From: Alphaproteobacteria bacterium
GTDB taxonomy: Bacteria; Pseudomonadota; Alphaproteobacteria; CACIAM-22H2
Reading direction: 5' to 3'
Length of the DNA: 64,000 bases
Assembly: GCA_016793165.1 (NCBI GenBank)
Contig: JAEULA010000116.1
Coordinates: 54,037-118,036 of the forward strand
The notes beneath the pieces were generated by a model. The model saw nothing but the letters and a program-made list of their open reading frames with translations. It had not been told where the DNA came from and ran no database searches. This document shows positions 26,012 to 33,976 of this stretch, piece after piece. Each line of letters opens with the position of its first letter. The stretch's first letter is position 1. A program made the translations under genes and the position numbers.

Positions 26012-26608
26012 ATGACGGGTACACCGCCGCAACGACGACCCCTCGACCAGTCGAACAACACCGCCCGCAACCCTAGCCGCCGTTCGCTGTTCGCCTTCGC
26101 CGCAGGCGCATGCAGCCTGCTCCTGATCAACAAGCCCGCTTCGGCGGCCCGCGTCCTGATCCCCGAGAAGAGCCTGTTCATCACCCGCGCCCATGCCGGG
26201 GAATCGTTCAGGGGCGTCTTCTGGGCGGCAGGCCAGTACGACCCGGATGCGCTGACGCGCATCAAGCGCCTGCTCCGGGACGCCAACGACAACTCCTTCC
26301 ATCAGATCGACACGGCGCTCATCGAGCTCATGGCGCGCATGCAGCGCACCCTCGACACGCGCCAGGCCCTGGAAGTCGTCTCGGGCTACCGGTCGCCGCG
26401 CAGCAATGCGGTGGCGCGCCGCTCGGACCGCCGCGTCGCGGTGAACAGCTTCCACATGCAGGGCAAGGCCGTGGACATCCGCGTGCAAGGCCACTCGCTC
26501 GGGCAGCTGCGCCGCGCGGCGGTGTCGCTCCAGGCAGGCGGCGTCGGCACCTATCGCAATCGCGATTTCCTGCATCTGGACGTCGGCCCGGTCCGCACCT
26601 GGGGCTGA
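26012..26608 (+). CDS. DUF882 / YcbK-like Zn peptidase, Tat-exported
   Basis: A 198-residue protein of the M15-like DUF882 family (D,D-peptidase fold, often linked to peptidoglycan). The Tat signal is SRRSLFAFAAGACSLLLINKP. The Zn site is visible in SFHMQGKAVDIRV (H-x6-D) and FLHLDVG (H-x-D), as in YcbK and L-Ala-D-Glu peptidases; SGYRSPRSN precedes them. ATG at 26012 follows GGAGG by 8 bases; earlier in-frame TTG and ATG codons fit worse. Expected location is the periplasm. Confidence 0.9.
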   Translation: MTGTPPQRRPLDQSNNTARNPSRRSLFAFAAGACSLLLINKPASAARVLIPEKSLFITRAHAGESFRGVFWAAGQYDPDALTRIKRLLRDANDNSFHQIDTALIELMARMQRTLDTRQALEVVSGYRSPRSNAVARRSDRRVAVNSFHMQGKAVDIRVQGHSLGQLRRAAVSLQAGGVGTYRNRDFLHLDVGPVRTWG

Positions 26609-26633
26609 TCGGCACAGATCCCGGCCGATCCTT

Positions 26634-26666
26634 CCGGGGGCCCGCGCGGACGCGTAGGGCCCCCGG
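26634..26666 (+). terminator. Putative terminator after the DUF882 gene
   Basis: CCGGGGGCCC (26634-26643) and GGGCCCCCGG (26657-26666) form a perfect 10-bp stem with a 13-nt loop, followed by TCCGTTTCTG. The U-tract is short, so the strength is uncertain. Confidence 0.55.
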
Positions 26667-26832
26667 TCCGTTTCTGGGGGATGGCGGGTCAGGACGAATG
26701 GCGGGTCCGGGGACGGCGGGCCGACCGTGCCTTCGCGCGGCTCGCTCGATCGGGCCCGACGGAAGACCACGGCCGGCGATGGTTTCGATCCAACGGCTGG
26801 TGTAGACGTCAGCGGCAACCTCCCGGCGCGCC

Positions 26833-27810
26833 ATGCTCTACGCCTTTGTCCCGCGCGATGCCCATGTCGAGCGGACCGAAATCTTCAGCGGCCAGCCGCT
26901 TGCGCCCAATGCGATCTGGCTCGACCTCTTCGAGCCGACGGTGGAGGAGCGTGCGCGGGTGGAGGCCGAGCTCGGCGTCAGCCTTCCGTCGCGCGAGGAG
27001 ATGAAGGAGATCGAGCCGTCGTCGCGGCTCTACTCCGAAGGCGATGCCGTCTACATGACCGCGACCGTCCTCAACCGCGCCGACGATCCCAACCCGAGCG
27101 CCGATCCGATCACCTTCGTCCTGGCCCGCCGCACGCTCGTGACGCTGCGCTACGTCGATCCGCGCCCGGTCACCGCCTTCGCGACCCGCATCGCCCGCCA
27201 GCCCGGCAGCTGCGCCGCGGCCGAGGACGCGCTCGTCGGCCTGCTGGAGGCCTTCGTCGACCGCTTCGCCGACATCCTCGAGCGCGTGAGCCTCGACCTC
27301 GACCAGACCAGCCGGACCATCTTCGATCCCTCGCCCGGTAGCGACGAGCGCGACATGCAGGCCGTCCTGAAGACGCTCGGTCGCAACGACGATCTCGCAT
27401 CGACGACGCGCGAGAGCCTGCTCTCCGTCTCGCGGGTCGCGCGCTTCCTCGGCACGACCTTCGAGGCGGGCTCCAAGAAGGAACAGAAGGACCTCAAGGC
27501 GCGGCTGAAGACGCTCGACCGCGACATCGCATCGCTGGCCGAGCACTCGTCCTTCGAGACGGGCAAGGTCAGCTTCCTGCTCAATGCCACCCTCGGCATG
27601 ATCAACATCGAGCAGAACCGCATCATCAAGCTGTTCTCGGTCGCCGCGGTCGTGTTCCTGCCGCCGACCCTCGTCGCAAGCCTCTACGGCATGAACTTCA
27701 AGCACATGCCCGAACTCGACTGGACCTTCGGATATCCGATGGCGATCGGCCTGATGATCCTCTCGGCGATCGTCCCCTACATGTTCTTCAAGCGTAAGGG
27801 GTGGTTCTGA
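26833..27810 (+). CDS. corA: CorA-type magnesium/cobalt transporter
   Basis: A 325-residue protein with a long cytoplasmic alpha/beta and coiled-coil domain (1-255) and two C-terminal spans. The selectivity motif YGMNFKHMPELDW lies between them, and the protein ends with the basic KRKGWF. Length and architecture match CorA (about 316-330 residues). MLYAF at ATG 26833 is the family-like start, although no clear Shine-Dalgarno precedes it. Inner membrane; divalent cation uptake. It converges on the SNF2 gene with 15 bp between stops. Confidence 0.95.
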   Translation: MLYAFVPRDAHVERTEIFSGQPLAPNAIWLDLFEPTVEERARVEAELGVSLPSREEMKEIEPSSRLYSEGDAVYMTATVLNRADDPNPSADPITFVLARRTLVTLRYVDPRPVTAFATRIARQPGSCAAAEDALVGLLEAFVDRFADILERVSLDLDQTSRTIFDPSPGSDERDMQAVLKTLGRNDDLASTTRESLLSVSRVARFLGTTFEAGSKKEQKDLKARLKTLDRDIASLAEHSSFETGKVSFLLNATLGMINIEQNRIIKLFSVAAVVFLPPTLVASLYGMNFKHMPELDWTFGYPMAIGLMILSAIVPYMFFKRKGWF

Positions 27811-27825
27811 GCGCCGGGCGGCGAT

Positions 27826-30800
27826 TCAGGACGCGGCCTCGGACTCCGATTCCCCGAGCGGCGCGAACAGCGCCTCGAGATCGGCCTCGGTGATCTGGCT
27901 CGAGGCGGTCGCGGAGCCGGACAGCAGCGCGTCGGCCAGCGCCCGCTTGCGGCCCTGCAACTCGAGCATCTTCTCCTCGACCGTGCCGATCGTGAGCAGG
28001 CGGTAGGCGAAGACCGGCTTGCTCTGGCCGATGCGATGCGCGCGGTCGATCGCCTGCGCCTCCACGGCCGGGTTCCACCAGGGATCGAAGAGGATGACCG
28101 TGTCGGCCGCCGTCAGGTTCAGGCCCACTCCGCCCGCCTTCAGGCTGATGAGGAACACCGGGACCTCGCCGGACTGGAAGCGGCGCACCGGCGTCGTGCG
28201 GTCCGTGGTCTCGCCGGTGAGCCGCACGAAGTCGATCCCGCTCGCGACCAGCTGCGCCTCGATCAGCGCCAGCATGCTCGTGAACTGCGAGAAGACGAGG
28301 ACGCGCCGCCCCTCCTCCAGCAGCTCGGGCAGCATCTCCATCAGTCGCGCGAGCTTCGCCGACCCCGCATCCTTCGTCCCGCGCGAGAGCTTCAGCAGGC
28401 GCGGGTCGCAGCAGACCTGCCGCAGCTTGAGCAGCGCGTCGAGTACCACGATGTGGCTGCGCGCCAGCCCCTTGGCGGCGATCTCCTCGCGCACCCGCCC
28501 GTAGGCGGCGAGCCGGACGCTCTCGTAGACGTCGCGCTGATGCGGCTCGAGCTCGAGCCGCTCGATGATCTCGGTCTTCGGCGGCAGGTCGCGCTCCACC
28601 GCGTCCTTGGTCCGGCGCAGCAGGAACGGCCTGACGCGACGTGCCAGCGTGTCGCGGCGCTCGGCATCGCCGCGCTTCTCGATCGGCTGCCGGAACTCTC
28701 GCGAGAAGCGCGCCCTGTCGCCGAGCAGGCCCGGATTGAGGAAGTTCATCAGCGACCACAGCTCGCCGAGATGGTTCTCCAGCGGCGTCCCGGTGAGGCA
28801 GAGCCGATGGCGCGCATCGAGCGTCTGCACCGCCTGCGTGGCGATCGATTGCGGGTTCTTGATCGCCTGGGCCTCGTCGAGGATGACGAGGTGCCAGGGT
28901 CGTCCGGCGAGTGTCTCGCGGTCGCGCGCCAGCAGGGCGTAGCTCGTCAGCACGAGGTCGCTGTCGCCCAGCGTTTCGGCGGCGCGATCCGGGCCGTGCC
29001 AGACGACGACGCGCAGGGCGGGCGCGAAACGCCTGGCCTCCAGGCGCCAGTTGGGGATCAGGCTCGTCGGCGCGATCACCAGGCTCGGCCGATCGGCACG
29101 CCTGCCGACCTTCTCGACGAGAAGATGCGCAAGCGTCTGCACCGTCTTGCCGAGCCCCATGTCGTCGGCGAGGATTCCGTTGAGCCCGTAGCCGCGCAGG
29201 AACTGCAGCCAGGAGAGCCCGTCGCGCTGATAGGCGCGCAGCTCGCCCTTGAAGCCCTTCGGCGGATCGACGGGCGCGATCGACGAGAAGTCGGCCAGCC
29301 GCCGTCCGAGCTCGCGCAGCCGCTCGCCGCCGAGCCAGCGCAGCCGCGTCGCCTCGAGCGTGCCCGCCTCCAACGCTGCGAGCTCCGCGGCGCGCAGGCG
29401 CGGCAGGCGCACGCGGCCGCCCTTGGTGAGCAGGCCGCCGGCCAGCAGTTCGACGAGCGTCGTCAGCAGCGGCAGAAGTCGCGCGACGGGCAGCCGCGCG
29501 CGCCGACCGTCGGCCAGCGCGATCACGACCTTGGCGCCGGCCCGGGCGAGCTCGGCCAGCGCCTCGGCGACGCCGACGCGATGCGCCGACTCGCCGAGCC
29601 GGTCGAAGAGGGGACCGAGAGCCGGCAGCAGGTTGACGCGCTCGCCGTCGACCATGGCGCCGAGATCGAACTCGAACCAGTCGAGTCCGGACGACTCGGT
29701 GATGTCGATCGACAGGTCGCCCTCGAGGTCGACGAAGCTGTAGGGCCAGTCCGGCGCGTACTCCAGTTGCCAGCCCGCCGTCTCCCAGCGCGGCAGCGTC
29801 TCGGAGACGAACGCGCCCGCCAGCGTGCCGTCGGGGCCGCTCGGGCGGATCCAGGCCGTGCGCTGCTCCGCGTCGAGACGATAGCCGCTGGCCCATCCGG
29901 TGGCCTGGTGCATCCCAGCGCGCTCGAGCTCCTTGAGGACGGCGCGCTCGGCCTCGATGTCGCGCTCGATGACCACGAGGTCGGCGCCATGCCGCCGGCT
30001 GATCGTCTTCGCCTCGAGCTGCGGCAGCACGGTCTCGCCGTCGTAGTCGAAGCCCAGCGTCGCGAGGATCACGTCGATCCCCGGCTCGCTCTCCGCCCGC
30101 CCGCCATGTTGACGCGACTGGTGGTCGAGCCGTGCCGTCGCCAGGCGCAGGCGCACCACCGGTCTCGTCGCGATGTGCCGCGTGCGTCCCGCCGCCCGCA
30201 GGATCGCCTCGCGCTGGTCGGGAAAGCGGCGCGCGAGCTCGACCGCAAGCAGCGGGGCAGCCGCGTTCGGCACCGGCGGCGCGACGGCCAGGGAACCCGC
30301 GACATGCGGCGGCAGCGCGGTCTCGATCGGGCCGCAGGCCCCCGTCGTCGCATCGACGAACCACGGCGGCGTCACCGGCAGCACCATGTCCACGCCGTCG
30401 CCGCCGAAGCTCAGCCGCTGGCCGCCCGACTCGTCGGCCTGCCAGACGATCGTCGCGTCGCGCGCCGGCGCCGAGGCAAGCGCCGGGCCGTCGCCGCGGT
30501 CCCAATGGGCACGCCCCGTTCGCAGGATCTGCTCGAGCAGCCGCGCGCCGATCGTTCCGGACAGCACGACCCCGCCCGGCACGTACTGCGCGCCGTTCAA
30601 GTCGAGATCATGCAGCACCGCCAGGATCTCGAGGTCGTTCACGCGCAGAAAGGCCGGCGCCTTGCCCGCGACGGCCTGGCCCAGCGGAAAGGCGCGCGCG
30701 CCGTCCTTGGCGATGCCGCCGTCGGCACCCAGCGTCACGCGCACCGGGTTGACCACGAGTTGCGGCTGCTCCTTGAACCTGGACAGCCGCAGCACGTAGC

Positions 30801-31251
30801 GCAGACGGTCCCGGACCTTGGGCGGATAGATCTCGCCGTCGCGCCGAATGGTGAAATCGAGCGCCGCGAGCCATTCGCCGACCCGCGGCGACAGCGTCTC
30901 CTCGTCGGCCGGAACTGCAGGCGCCTCGCCGGACGGGGCGCCGGAGCGCGGCAAGCCGTGGCGCTGGATCTCGAACAGGACGGCCGCGACGTGCTTGCAG
31001 TCGCCGCCGACGGGGCAGCCGCAGGTCGAGAGGCAGTTGAGGCCTTCGGGAAGTCGCTGGAGCTCGACCTCGACCTCGTACGGCTCGCGCTCCGAGCCGC
31101 GCACGCGCGCGTCGACATAGCGCCCGCCTTCGCGGACGCCGGTCAGCGTGACGCGGCGCTCGCTCTGGTACTGGGCGCCGCGCAAGGCGGCACGCGGCCC
31201 GAAGAGGCGGCTGATCTCCTGATCTGTCGGCGGACGGAAGCTGTCGGACAC
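27826..31251 (-). CDS. SNF2/SWI2-family DEAD-like helicase with SWIM zinc finger
   Basis: 1141 residues. An N-terminal SWIM finger (CLSTCGCPVGGDCKHVAAVLF, about 73-93) uses a CxC...CxH pattern. A long middle region is followed by the SNF2 ATPase: motif I DDMGLGKT near 690, the DEAQAIKN box near 794, LTGTPLEN, and the helicase C-terminal part with VLVFSQFTSM, KAGGVGLNLTAAD and DRAHRIGQ. SWIM-SNF2 proteins are DNA-dependent ATPases of largely unknown bacterial role. The start is GTG at 31251 without a strong ribosome-binding site. Cytoplasmic, monocistronic. Confidence 0.93.
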   Translation of the reverse strand: MSDSFRPPTDQEISRLFGPRAALRGAQYQSERRVTLTGVREGGRYVDARVRGSEREPYEVEVELQRLPEGLNCLSTCGCPVGGDCKHVAAVLFEIQRHGLPRSGAPSGEAPAVPADEETLSPRVGEWLAALDFTIRRDGEIYPPKVRDRLRYVLRLSRFKEQPQLVVNPVRVTLGADGGIAKDGARAFPLGQAVAGKAPAFLRVNDLEILAVLHDLDLNGAQYVPGGVVLSGTIGARLLEQILRTGRAHWDRGDGPALASAPARDATIVWQADESGGQRLSFGGDGVDMVLPVTPPWFVDATTGACGPIETALPPHVAGSLAVAPPVPNAAAPLLAVELARRFPDQREAILRAAGRTRHIATRPVVRLRLATARLDHQSRQHGGRAESEPGIDVILATLGFDYDGETVLPQLEAKTISRRHGADLVVIERDIEAERAVLKELERAGMHQATGWASGYRLDAEQRTAWIRPSGPDGTLAGAFVSETLPRWETAGWQLEYAPDWPYSFVDLEGDLSIDITESSGLDWFEFDLGAMVDGERVNLLPALGPLFDRLGESAHRVGVAEALAELARAGAKVVIALADGRRARLPVARLLPLLTTLVELLAGGLLTKGGRVRLPRLRAAELAALEAGTLEATRLRWLGGERLRELGRRLADFSSIAPVDPPKGFKGELRAYQRDGLSWLQFLRGYGLNGILADDMGLGKTVQTLAHLLVEKVGRRADRPSLVIAPTSLIPNWRLEARRFAPALRVVVWHGPDRAAETLGDSDLVLTSYALLARDRETLAGRPWHLVILDEAQAIKNPQSIATQAVQTLDARHRLCLTGTPLENHLGELWSLMNFLNPGLLGDRARFSREFRQPIEKRGDAERRDTLARRVRPFLLRRTKDAVERDLPPKTEIIERLELEPHQRDVYESVRLAAYGRVREEIAAKGLARSHIVVLDALLKLRQVCCDPRLLKLSRGTKDAGSAKLARLMEMLPELLEEGRRVLVFSQFTSMLALIEAQLVASGIDFVRLTGETTDRTTPVRRFQSGEVPVFLISLKAGGVGLNLTAADTVILFDPWWNPAVEAQAIDRAHRIGQSKPVFAYRLLTIGTVEEKMLELQGRKRALADALLSGSATASSQITEADLEALFAPLGESESEAAS

Positions 31252-31608
31252 GAGTCGCTGCGGTCTTGCTGCTCAGGCGGCAGTTGGGGCGACGAGCGGC
31301 CGGTGCTGCCCGCGAGCGTGGCGGGCCATGGGATCGGCGGCGCTGCGGCCGGCTCGATCAGGCACGAGCCGGCAACTCCCGGCGACGCGGCAGGCCATCA
31401 GCCGCATCCGGCACATCAGCATCACGGGAACCTCGAGGCGTTCGGAAACGTCGCTGATAGCACAAGACTCGCGTCGCGCCACGAATGCATCGCCGCAGTG
31501 CGCCGTTTCGAGGCCAAGAAGCCGAGGCGAGCCCGCGCCAAACGAAACGGGCGGCCCCGGATCCGGGACCGCCCGTCGCTAGCCGCCTGTTCGGCGGGTG
31601 ACTGCGTC
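31252..31608. other. Intergenic region, 357 bp
   Basis: It separates the SNF2 gene from the PEP-CTERM gene upstream on the same strand. The right end holds the terminator of the PEP-CTERM gene (listed separately), the left end the SNF2 promoter. A 69-codon minus-strand frame (31273-31482) has an odd Met/Cys/Arg-rich composition and no ribosome-binding site; I do not call it. Confidence 0.4.
31541..31576 (-). terminator. Intrinsic terminator of the 31609 PEP-CTERM gene
   Basis: ACGGGCGG (31547-31554) pairs with CCGCCCGT (31569-31576), with inner CCCGG/CCGGG pairs and one unpaired base on each side. On the minus strand it is followed by TTTCGTTT. It begins about 33 bases after the gene's stop. 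Confidence 0.7.
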
Positions 31609-32373
31609 TCAGGCGCGCCGGCGAAGCGCCCCGAGGCCCGCGAGCGCCGTGCCCAGGACGAGCAGCGTCGCCGGCGCCGGCACCGGATCGGGATCGCCGA
31701 GACCGCCCGAGCCGCCGCGGAAGGCGATCAGGTCCTGTTGCGTGTCGCTCGCCAAGCGGATCAGCGTCGGATCCTGCGGACCGGAGCCGAGGCCCGTCAG
31801 GAAGCCCGCGGCATAGGTGCAGACATCGCCGGCTGTCGCGCACTGGATCTGGAAGTTGCCGGCCGCAACGTCGAGCGTCCCGGTGCCGTCCTCGACGATC
31901 TCCCAGATCGCCGCCTGGAACGCGGCCGCACGCTCGCCGCGCTCGCCGCTCACATCGCCGAGCACGCTGGCGAATGAGTTGTTCCACAGCCGGCCGATCA
32001 TGTTCGATTGGCCGGCGGTGATGCCGGTGGCCAGCGACACGTCGTTGTAGGTGTGGACCGCCTCGGCCCAGTCGAGGACCTGGTTGATCTCCAGGCAGAA
32101 GGTGATCAGGTCGCTGAACGTCGTGCCCGGAGGCGACGGCGCCGCCTCGAGCGAGAAGATGCCGACGCCGACATTGACGAAGTTCGCACCGCCGTCGCCG
32201 GTGACGGTGATCCGCACGCCGTCGGCGGGCTTGATGATGCCCTCGCCCATCGGCTCGCTCGGATCGAGCAGCGGATCGCGGCGGACCAGGAAGGCCGCGT
32301 TCGCGTCGGTGGAAACGATGCCGCCGGCGACGACCAGCGTGGCAAGGACGGCACGTGCAAACGAACGGTTCAT
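31609..32373 (-). CDS. PEP-CTERM sorted exported protein
   Basis: A 254-residue protein with a signal peptide (about 1-26, ending ANA) and a C-terminal tail DPVPAPATLLVLGTALAGL then RRRA, the VPxPA form of PEP-CTERM. The central region has FCLEINQVLDW, AAAFQAAIWEIVED and ASDTQQDLI, a pattern seen in PEP-CTERM proteins related to thioester-type or Cys-Gln adhesin-like domains; the C-E and Q-A-A-I-W-E signatures are suggestive only. GGAGT lies seven bases before the ATG. A sigma-54-type promoter precedes it at the same distance as in the 14733 gene. Confidence 0.88.
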   Translation of the reverse strand: MNRSFARAVLATLVVAGGIVSTDANAAFLVRRDPLLDPSEPMGEGIIKPADGVRITVTGDGGANFVNVGVGIFSLEAAPSPPGTTFSDLITFCLEINQVLDWAEAVHTYNDVSLATGITAGQSNMIGRLWNNSFASVLGDVSGERGERAAAFQAAIWEIVEDGTGTLDVAAGNFQIQCATAGDVCTYAAGFLTGLGSGPQDPTLIRLASDTQQDLIAFRGGSGGLGDPDPVPAPATLLVLGTALAGLGALRRRA

Positions 32374-32416
32374 TGAACTGACTCCAACGACGAAGGGCCG
32401 CTTTGAATCACTACAA

Positions 32417-32431
32417 GCAATTGCCGTACCG
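32417..32431 (-). promoter_or_regulatory. Sigma-54-type -24/-12 promoter for the 31609-32373 PEP-CTERM gene
   Basis: On the minus strand the sequence reads CGGTAC-GGCAA-TTGC, which keeps the essential GG-N10-GC spacing and matches TGGCAC-N5-TTGC except at two of the ten defined positions. The final C is exactly 44 bases from the ATG at 32373, the same spacing as the element before the other PEP-CTERM gene. The surrounding sequence is locally AT-rich. Confidence 0.65.
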
Positions 32432-32587
32432 CGCGACGAGTTTTCCTATCAATCAGCAAGTTAGTCCGAGTCGACATGGTTAATTCCTGTAAAGACGTAA
32501 GAAGAGCCGACAGTTAACTCGGGTTCGCGTCGAGGTGGTCTCGTCGGCGTAACGGCCGCGCTGCCCGTCGGCCGCCCCGATCGCGCG

Positions 32588-33877
32588 TCAGGCCGCGTCG
32601 GCCTTCGAGCCTTCCGGCCTGACCTCGGCGCGCGGATCGAGCCGTGGCGCGCTCGGCAGGGTCGGCGGCAGGTCGACGAAGCGCTCGCGCTCCTCGGGCG
32701 GCCGCGGCTTGCGCTGCGTCATGCGCCAGATCGCGAAGCCGACGAACACGAGCGAGAAGACGACGGCATGGACGAAGAGCCCCGGGGGGCCGAGCCGGTC
32801 GACGGCCGCGGCCGCGACGAGCGGCCCCGCCGAGGCGCCCACACCCCAGACGAGCATCAGGCTGCTCGACAACGCGACCGTGCGGCCGCTGCCCGCGAAA
32901 TCGAAAGCGTGGGCGACGGCGATGGCATAGACGGCCTGGCAGCCGCCGACCGCAACCGCGATCACCAGGGCGAGCGGCACGATCGGCATCCCGCCGGCGA
33001 GAGCGACGATCAACCCGCCCACGACCGTCGTCATCGCGGCGCCGATCATCACGGCGCGCCGGTCCTGGCGGTCCGACAACCACCCCAGCGGCCACTGCAT
33101 GATGAGCGAGCCGAGCTGCACGGTCGCCGCGAGCATGCTGATCGCGACATTGCCCAGGCCGATGCCAACGCCGTACAGCGGCAGCACGTTGAAGGCCGCG
33201 CTGCCGACCATGCCGACGTAGAAGCAGGCGACGAAGCTCACCGGCGCGACGCCGAACAGGTCGCGCAGGCTCATGACCGCGACGGACGGCGGCGGTGCCG
33301 GGCTCGGCGCGCGATTGAGCGCCACGGGGATCAGCGCCAGCGAATAGAACGCGCTCGCGGCGATGAAAAGCTCGACGCCGGCATTCGCGAAGGCAAGCGG
33401 CAGCATCTGACCCAGGATCAGGCCCGCGCGCGAGCAAACGATGTAGATCGACATCATGCGCCCGCGCAGCGAATCGGGCGTGCGGTCGTTGACCCAGCTC
33501 TCGACGATGACGAACTGCGCGGCGTTGACGACGCCGTTGACGAGCCGCAGCGCGACCCACAGCCAGGGATCGTCGGTCAGGGCGAAGAGCTGCGTGACGA
33601 CCGCCTGGACCGCGGCAAGCACCGCGAAGGCGCGGATGTGGCCGATCGGACGGACGATCGAGGCGCTGGCCAGGCAGCCCGCGAGGAATCCGATCGCGCT
33701 CGCGGAGCCCGCGAGCCCGATGAAGGTTGCCGGCCGGCCGTCGAGCGCCATGCGAAGCGGCACCGCCAGCGCAAGCGCCGCGCCGGCGATCTGCAGCGTG
33801 AAGGCGCCGGTGAGGATCGCGACGAGCTGCCAGAGCGTGCCGGTCGTCGAAGGCTTCGACTCGGTCGAATCGGTCAT
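32588..33877 (-). CDS. MFS transporter (sugar/efflux type, YcaD-like)
   Basis: A 429-residue protein with 12 predicted membrane spans. The family motifs include GLAGSASAIGFLAGCL after the first span, RLVNGVVNAAQFVIVESWVND near span 4 and QWPLGWLSDRQDRRAVM (motif A variant) in the central loop. The VESWVND and RGRMMSIYIV segments are typical of the YcaD/UMF1-like MFS group. The cytoplasmic C-tail is Pro/Arg-rich. ATG at 33877 is chosen by homology-like start; upstream ATG codons at 33925 and 33907 are possible. Substrate unknown. Confidence 0.85.
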   Translation of the reverse strand: MTDSTESKPSTTGTLWQLVAILTGAFTLQIAGAALALAVPLRMALDGRPATFIGLAGSASAIGFLAGCLASASIVRPIGHIRAFAVLAAVQAVVTQLFALTDDPWLWVALRLVNGVVNAAQFVIVESWVNDRTPDSLRGRMMSIYIVCSRAGLILGQMLPLAFANAGVELFIAASAFYSLALIPVALNRAPSPAPPPSVAVMSLRDLFGVAPVSFVACFYVGMVGSAAFNVLPLYGVGIGLGNVAISMLAATVQLGSLIMQWPLGWLSDRQDRRAVMIGAAMTTVVGGLIVALAGGMPIVPLALVIAVAVGGCQAVYAIAVAHAFDFAGSGRTVALSSSLMLVWGVGASAGPLVAAAAVDRLGPPGLFVHAVVFSLVFVGFAIWRMTQRKPRPPEERERFVDLPPTLPSAPRLDPRAEVRPEGSKADAA

Positions 33878-33976
33878 GCGGCCAGAGGGGCGTTGGCGAT
33901 GCGCCATGCTACAGGCAGGGCGCACCCCGAGTCGCCTCGTCTGATCGCCGGCGCGCCGGGGCGACCGCCGGCGTGA

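Noticed and set aside
31273..31482. A 69-codon minus-strand frame upstream of the SNF2 gene
   Set aside because: No ribosome-binding site and a Met/Cys/Arg-rich composition without signal peptide or motif.
28036..31977. A 1313-codon open frame on the plus strand
   Set aside because: It is antisense to the SNF2 helicase, which has every helicase motif in the correct order. The plus-strand product is low-complexity Arg/Gln/Ala.
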